A stretch of DNA of 64,000 nt from Gammaproteobacteria bacterium (GTDB lineage Bacteria; Pseudomonadota; Gammaproteobacteria; Steroidobacterales; GCA-2729495), in contig JAJFJS010000029.1 of the NCBI GenBank assembly GCA_021773815.1, forward strand, positions 1 through 64,000, read 5' to 3'. This document shows positions 61,976-64,000 of this stretch, one piece after another. The number at the start of each line of letters is the position of its first letter. The stretch's first letter is position 1. The notes below the pieces were generated by a model. The model did no database searches. It saw nothing but the letters and a program-made list of their open reading frames with translations, and was not told the origin of the DNA. Both the position numbers and the translations under genes were made by a program.

Positions 61976-63007
61976 GTGACAGACCAACCCAAACCCAATG
62001 CGCCCGAGGATGCCGCACCGGATTCGATGTCGCGGCGCGGATTCGTCAAGGACGCAGGCACCCTGAGCGCGACGTCGCTGCTGGGCACCGCCGCATTGAT
62101 GACCAATTCCGACGAGGCCGAGGCCAACGGCAATTGGGCCGAGTGGTTCCAGGGCAATTACCGGCTCATGACGCAGGAAGAAAAGGACGAGGCCATTGCC
62201 CGTCTGGAGCGTCGCTACACGAACGAGTATGGCAAGAAGGTCACGGTCGATTCGACGCCGGCCGAAAAGGGCGTGCTGTTCGGCTACGCGCTGAATATCC
62301 AGAAGTGCATTGGCTGCCGTCGTTGCGCCAAGGCCTGCGTAGAAGAAAACAACCAGTCGCGCGGCGATCAGGAAATCGAATGGATTCGCGTCCTGAAGAT
62401 GGAGAAGGGCGAATTCAACAGCGTCAAGATGGGCGACGGCTACCCGGAAAGCTACGGCATCCAGGTTGGCGGCAACGCTTACAGCGCGTCGGGCGTCGTG
62501 CTCGAGGGTGAGCACTACTATGAACCGGAAAAAGTGCCGGAGGAAGACGCTTTCTACATGCCCATCGCCTGCATGCAGTGCGAGAAACCGCCCTGTGTGA
62601 AGGTCTGCCCGGTGCGCACGACCTACCGCGAGCCCGACGGCATCGTCGTCGTGGATTACAACTGGTGTATCGGCTGTCGCATGTGCATTGGCGCCTGTCC
62701 CTACTGGGCGCGCCGCTTCAACTGGGGCGAGCCGAACCTGCCGAAGGAAGAGATGAACCCCAAGACGCATTATCTCGGTAACCGCCCGCGCATGAAGGGC
62801 GTCGTCGAGAAGTGCACGTTCTGCGTCCAGCGCACACGCAAGGGCCGTTATCCGGCCTGCGTCGAGGTCTGTCCCGTCGGCGCGCGCAAGTTCGGCAACC
62901 TGCTCGATCCGGAGAGCGAGGTCCGGCGGGTTCTCGCGGACAAGCGCGTCTTCCGGCTCAAGGCCGAGCTCAACACCTACCCGAAGTTCTTCTACTACAT
63001 GGACTAG
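61976..63007 (+). CDS. Tat-exported four-cluster [4Fe-4S] ferredoxin (NrfC/DsrO-like)
   Basis: 343 residues. Tat signal SRRGFVKDAG at about 20-29. Four cluster-binding groups follow: CIGCRRCAKAC, CMQCEKPPCVKVCP, CIGCRMCIGACPY and CTFCVQR...CVEVCP. This is the electron-transfer subunit found beside NrfD-type membrane proteins (NrfC, DsrO, PsrB relatives), passing electrons between quinone and a periplasmic enzyme. GTG 61976 with GGGAG upstream is preferred: earlier in-frame ATGs add an implausible N-terminal stretch. The NrfD gene starts 11 nt after the stop. The catalytic subunit is not in the window. Confidence 0.9.
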   Translation: MTDQPKPNAPEDAAPDSMSRRGFVKDAGTLSATSLLGTAALMTNSDEAEANGNWAEWFQGNYRLMTQEEKDEAIARLERRYTNEYGKKVTVDSTPAEKGVLFGYALNIQKCIGCRRCAKACVEENNQSRGDQEIEWIRVLKMEKGEFNSVKMGDGYPESYGIQVGGNAYSASGVVLEGEHYYEPEKVPEEDAFYMPIACMQCEKPPCVKVCPVRTTYREPDGIVVVDYNWCIGCRMCIGACPYWARRFNWGEPNLPKEEMNPKTHYLGNRPRMKGVVEKCTFCVQRTRKGRYPACVEVCPVGARKFGNLLDPESEVRRVLADKRVFRLKAELNTYPKFFYYMD

Positions 63008-63018
63008 GATTCGTTGTG

Positions 63019-64000
63019 ATGAAAAAACTGGCGAGTTTCGTTGTTGATTACTGGGTCTATGTACTGAAGGGTGGCGTCAAGTTTTACGCGTGGCTCGGAT
63101 TCCTGAGCCTGTTCCTGATTGGCTGGGCGTACGGCAACTTCATGCAGTTGTCGCAGGGCATGATCGTCACGGGCCTGTCCGATCAGGTGAGCTGGGGGTT
63201 GTACCTGGCCAATTTCGTGTTTCTCGTCGGCGTCGCGGCCGGGGCGGTAACGGTTGTATTCCCGGCGTATGTCTACAAGCACAAGGGTTTGCATGAGGTC
63301 ACGGTACTCGGTGAGATGGTGGCGATCGCGGCCGTCGTCATGTGCATGCTGTTCGTGCTCAATCACATGGGTCGGCCGGACCGGCTGTGGCACATGCTGC
63401 CGTTCATCGGCATCTACAACTGGCCGGGCTCGATGCTGACCTGGGATGTCATCGTGCTGGTCGGCTACCTGATCCTGAACGTTATCGGCGGCTTCTATTT
63501 CCTCTATAAGAAGTACGCGCAGGAGCCGCTCGACAAGGGCTTCTACATGCCGGTGATCTATATTGCGATCGTCTGGGCGCTCAGCATTCACACGGTCACG
63601 GCCTTCCTGATCAATACGATGCCGGCGCGCCCCATGTGGCACCACGGCATGATGCCGATCCGGTTTATCACGACCGCATTCGCCGCCGGTCCTTCGCTGA
63701 TCATCATCGTGTTCACGATCGTGCGCACCAACACGAAATTCTGGATACGGGACGAGGCGCTCGACATGCTGGCGCAGATCGTAATCTGGTGCCTGGGCAT
63801 CGCGTTGTTCCTGACACTGTCGGAAGTCGTGACCGAGTTCTATCACCCGACCGAGCACTCGCTCGGCCTGCAGTACCTGATGTTCGGCCATAACGGCCTG
63901 ACCGGGCTCGTGCCCTGGTTCTGGTTCTCGATGGTGGCGATGGTTGTATCGTTCATTCTGCTGTTGATTCCATCGGTCCGGAAGAATTATCGGCGCCTGC
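63019..64000 (+). CDS. NrfD/PsrC-family membrane subunit (partial, runs off window)
   Basis: At least 327 residues, open to the window end. About eight TM helices so far; FVFLVGVAAGAVTVVFPAYV and LNHMGRPDRLWHMLPFIGIY resemble polysulfide-reductase NrfD-type quinone-interacting subunits. Pairs with the ferredoxin upstream in a periplasm-facing redox complex. A weak GTTGTG precedes ATG 63019, consistent with coupling to the upstream gene. The 3' end is missing. Confidence 0.85.
   Translation, partial: MKKLASFVVDYWVYVLKGGVKFYAWLGFLSLFLIGWAYGNFMQLSQGMIVTGLSDQVSWGLYLANFVFLVGVAAGAVTVVFPAYVYKHKGLHEVTVLGEMVAIAAVVMCMLFVLNHMGRPDRLWHMLPFIGIYNWPGSMLTWDVIVLVGYLILNVIGGFYFLYKKYAQEPLDKGFYMPVIYIAIVWALSIHTVTAFLINTMPARPMWHHGMMPIRFITTAFAAGPSLIIIVFTIVRTNTKFWIRDEALDMLAQIVIWCLGIALFLTLSEVVTEFYHPTEHSLGLQYLMFGHNGLTGLVPWFWFSMVAMVVSFILLLIPSVRKNYRRL

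Noticed and set aside
1-64000. tRNA, rRNA or prophage genes
   Set aside because: No cloverleaf-like, rRNA-like or phage-structural sequence was recognised; not an exhaustive search.

Overview
The window reads as chromosome from a high-GC (about 60% or more) Gram-negative bacterium, most likely a gammaproteobacterium. Supporting evidence is the MetA-type homoserine acyltransferase, the DUF2849-CysI-DUF934 sulfite-reductase operon, many lipoprotein, Sec and Tat signals, RfbA/RfbB and a Wzx-type flippase. Genus-level placement is not possible from the sequence alone. Genes are densely packed, often with 4-nt ATGA/GTGA/TTGA overlaps. I saw no rRNA, tRNA, CRISPR array, prophage or transposase gene.

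Layout. 0-8 kb: a DUF423 membrane protein, a hemerythrin-like protein, a GGDEF-EAL c-di-GMP protein, a beta-propeller protein and an RND/MMPL exporter. 7.7-8.1 kb: two copies of a palindromic dispersed repeat; further copies lie at 1-78, 22.4 and 22.6 kb. 8.2-17.3 kb: the sulfite reductase operon, a MarR regulator, an exporter ABC protein, a diheme cytochrome c, a lipoprotein-type methyltransferase, a GST and a GNAT. 17.4-18.7 kb: metA, whose 3' end is duplicated on the far side of a small terminal-inverted-repeat (TIR) element. 18.7-22.3 kb: an acyl-CoA ligase with a thioredoxin-like protein, then two small exported proteins. 22.9-29.6 kb: a Tat-signal UbiD-family decarboxylase, separated by a 354-bp element with perfect 42-bp TIRs from an ABC-2 efflux system (permease, ATPase, HlyD-like adaptor) and a PLP decarboxylase. 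29.7-42.2 kb: mixed metabolism, including YgjP-like, PPP-phosphatase, luciferase-like oxidoreductase, M23 peptidase, a secreted SDR, a winged-helix/hydrolase fusion, methyltransferases and a Cache/degenerate-GGDEF protein, plus a remnant of an arsenite permease gene.

42.2-60.9 kb is a surface-polysaccharide locus. One leftward operon (rfbB, rfbA, a DegT aminotransferase, a GT4 and an LhgO-like oxidase) diverges from a rightward run (NDP-sugar epimerase, three related C-methyltransferase-like proteins and a PIG-L deacetylase). A 1,530-residue exported fibronectin-III/jelly-roll protein follows, and then a leftward flippase and GT2 converge on it. RfbA/RfbB would make dTDP-4-keto-6-deoxyglucose; the aminotransferase and C-methyltransferases suggest a branched and/or amino deoxysugar made here.

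60.9-64 kb holds a TatB without TatA or TatC, a small unknown protein, and the start of a membrane redox module: a Tat-exported four-cluster ferredoxin and an NrfD-family quinone-interacting subunit cut by the window edge.
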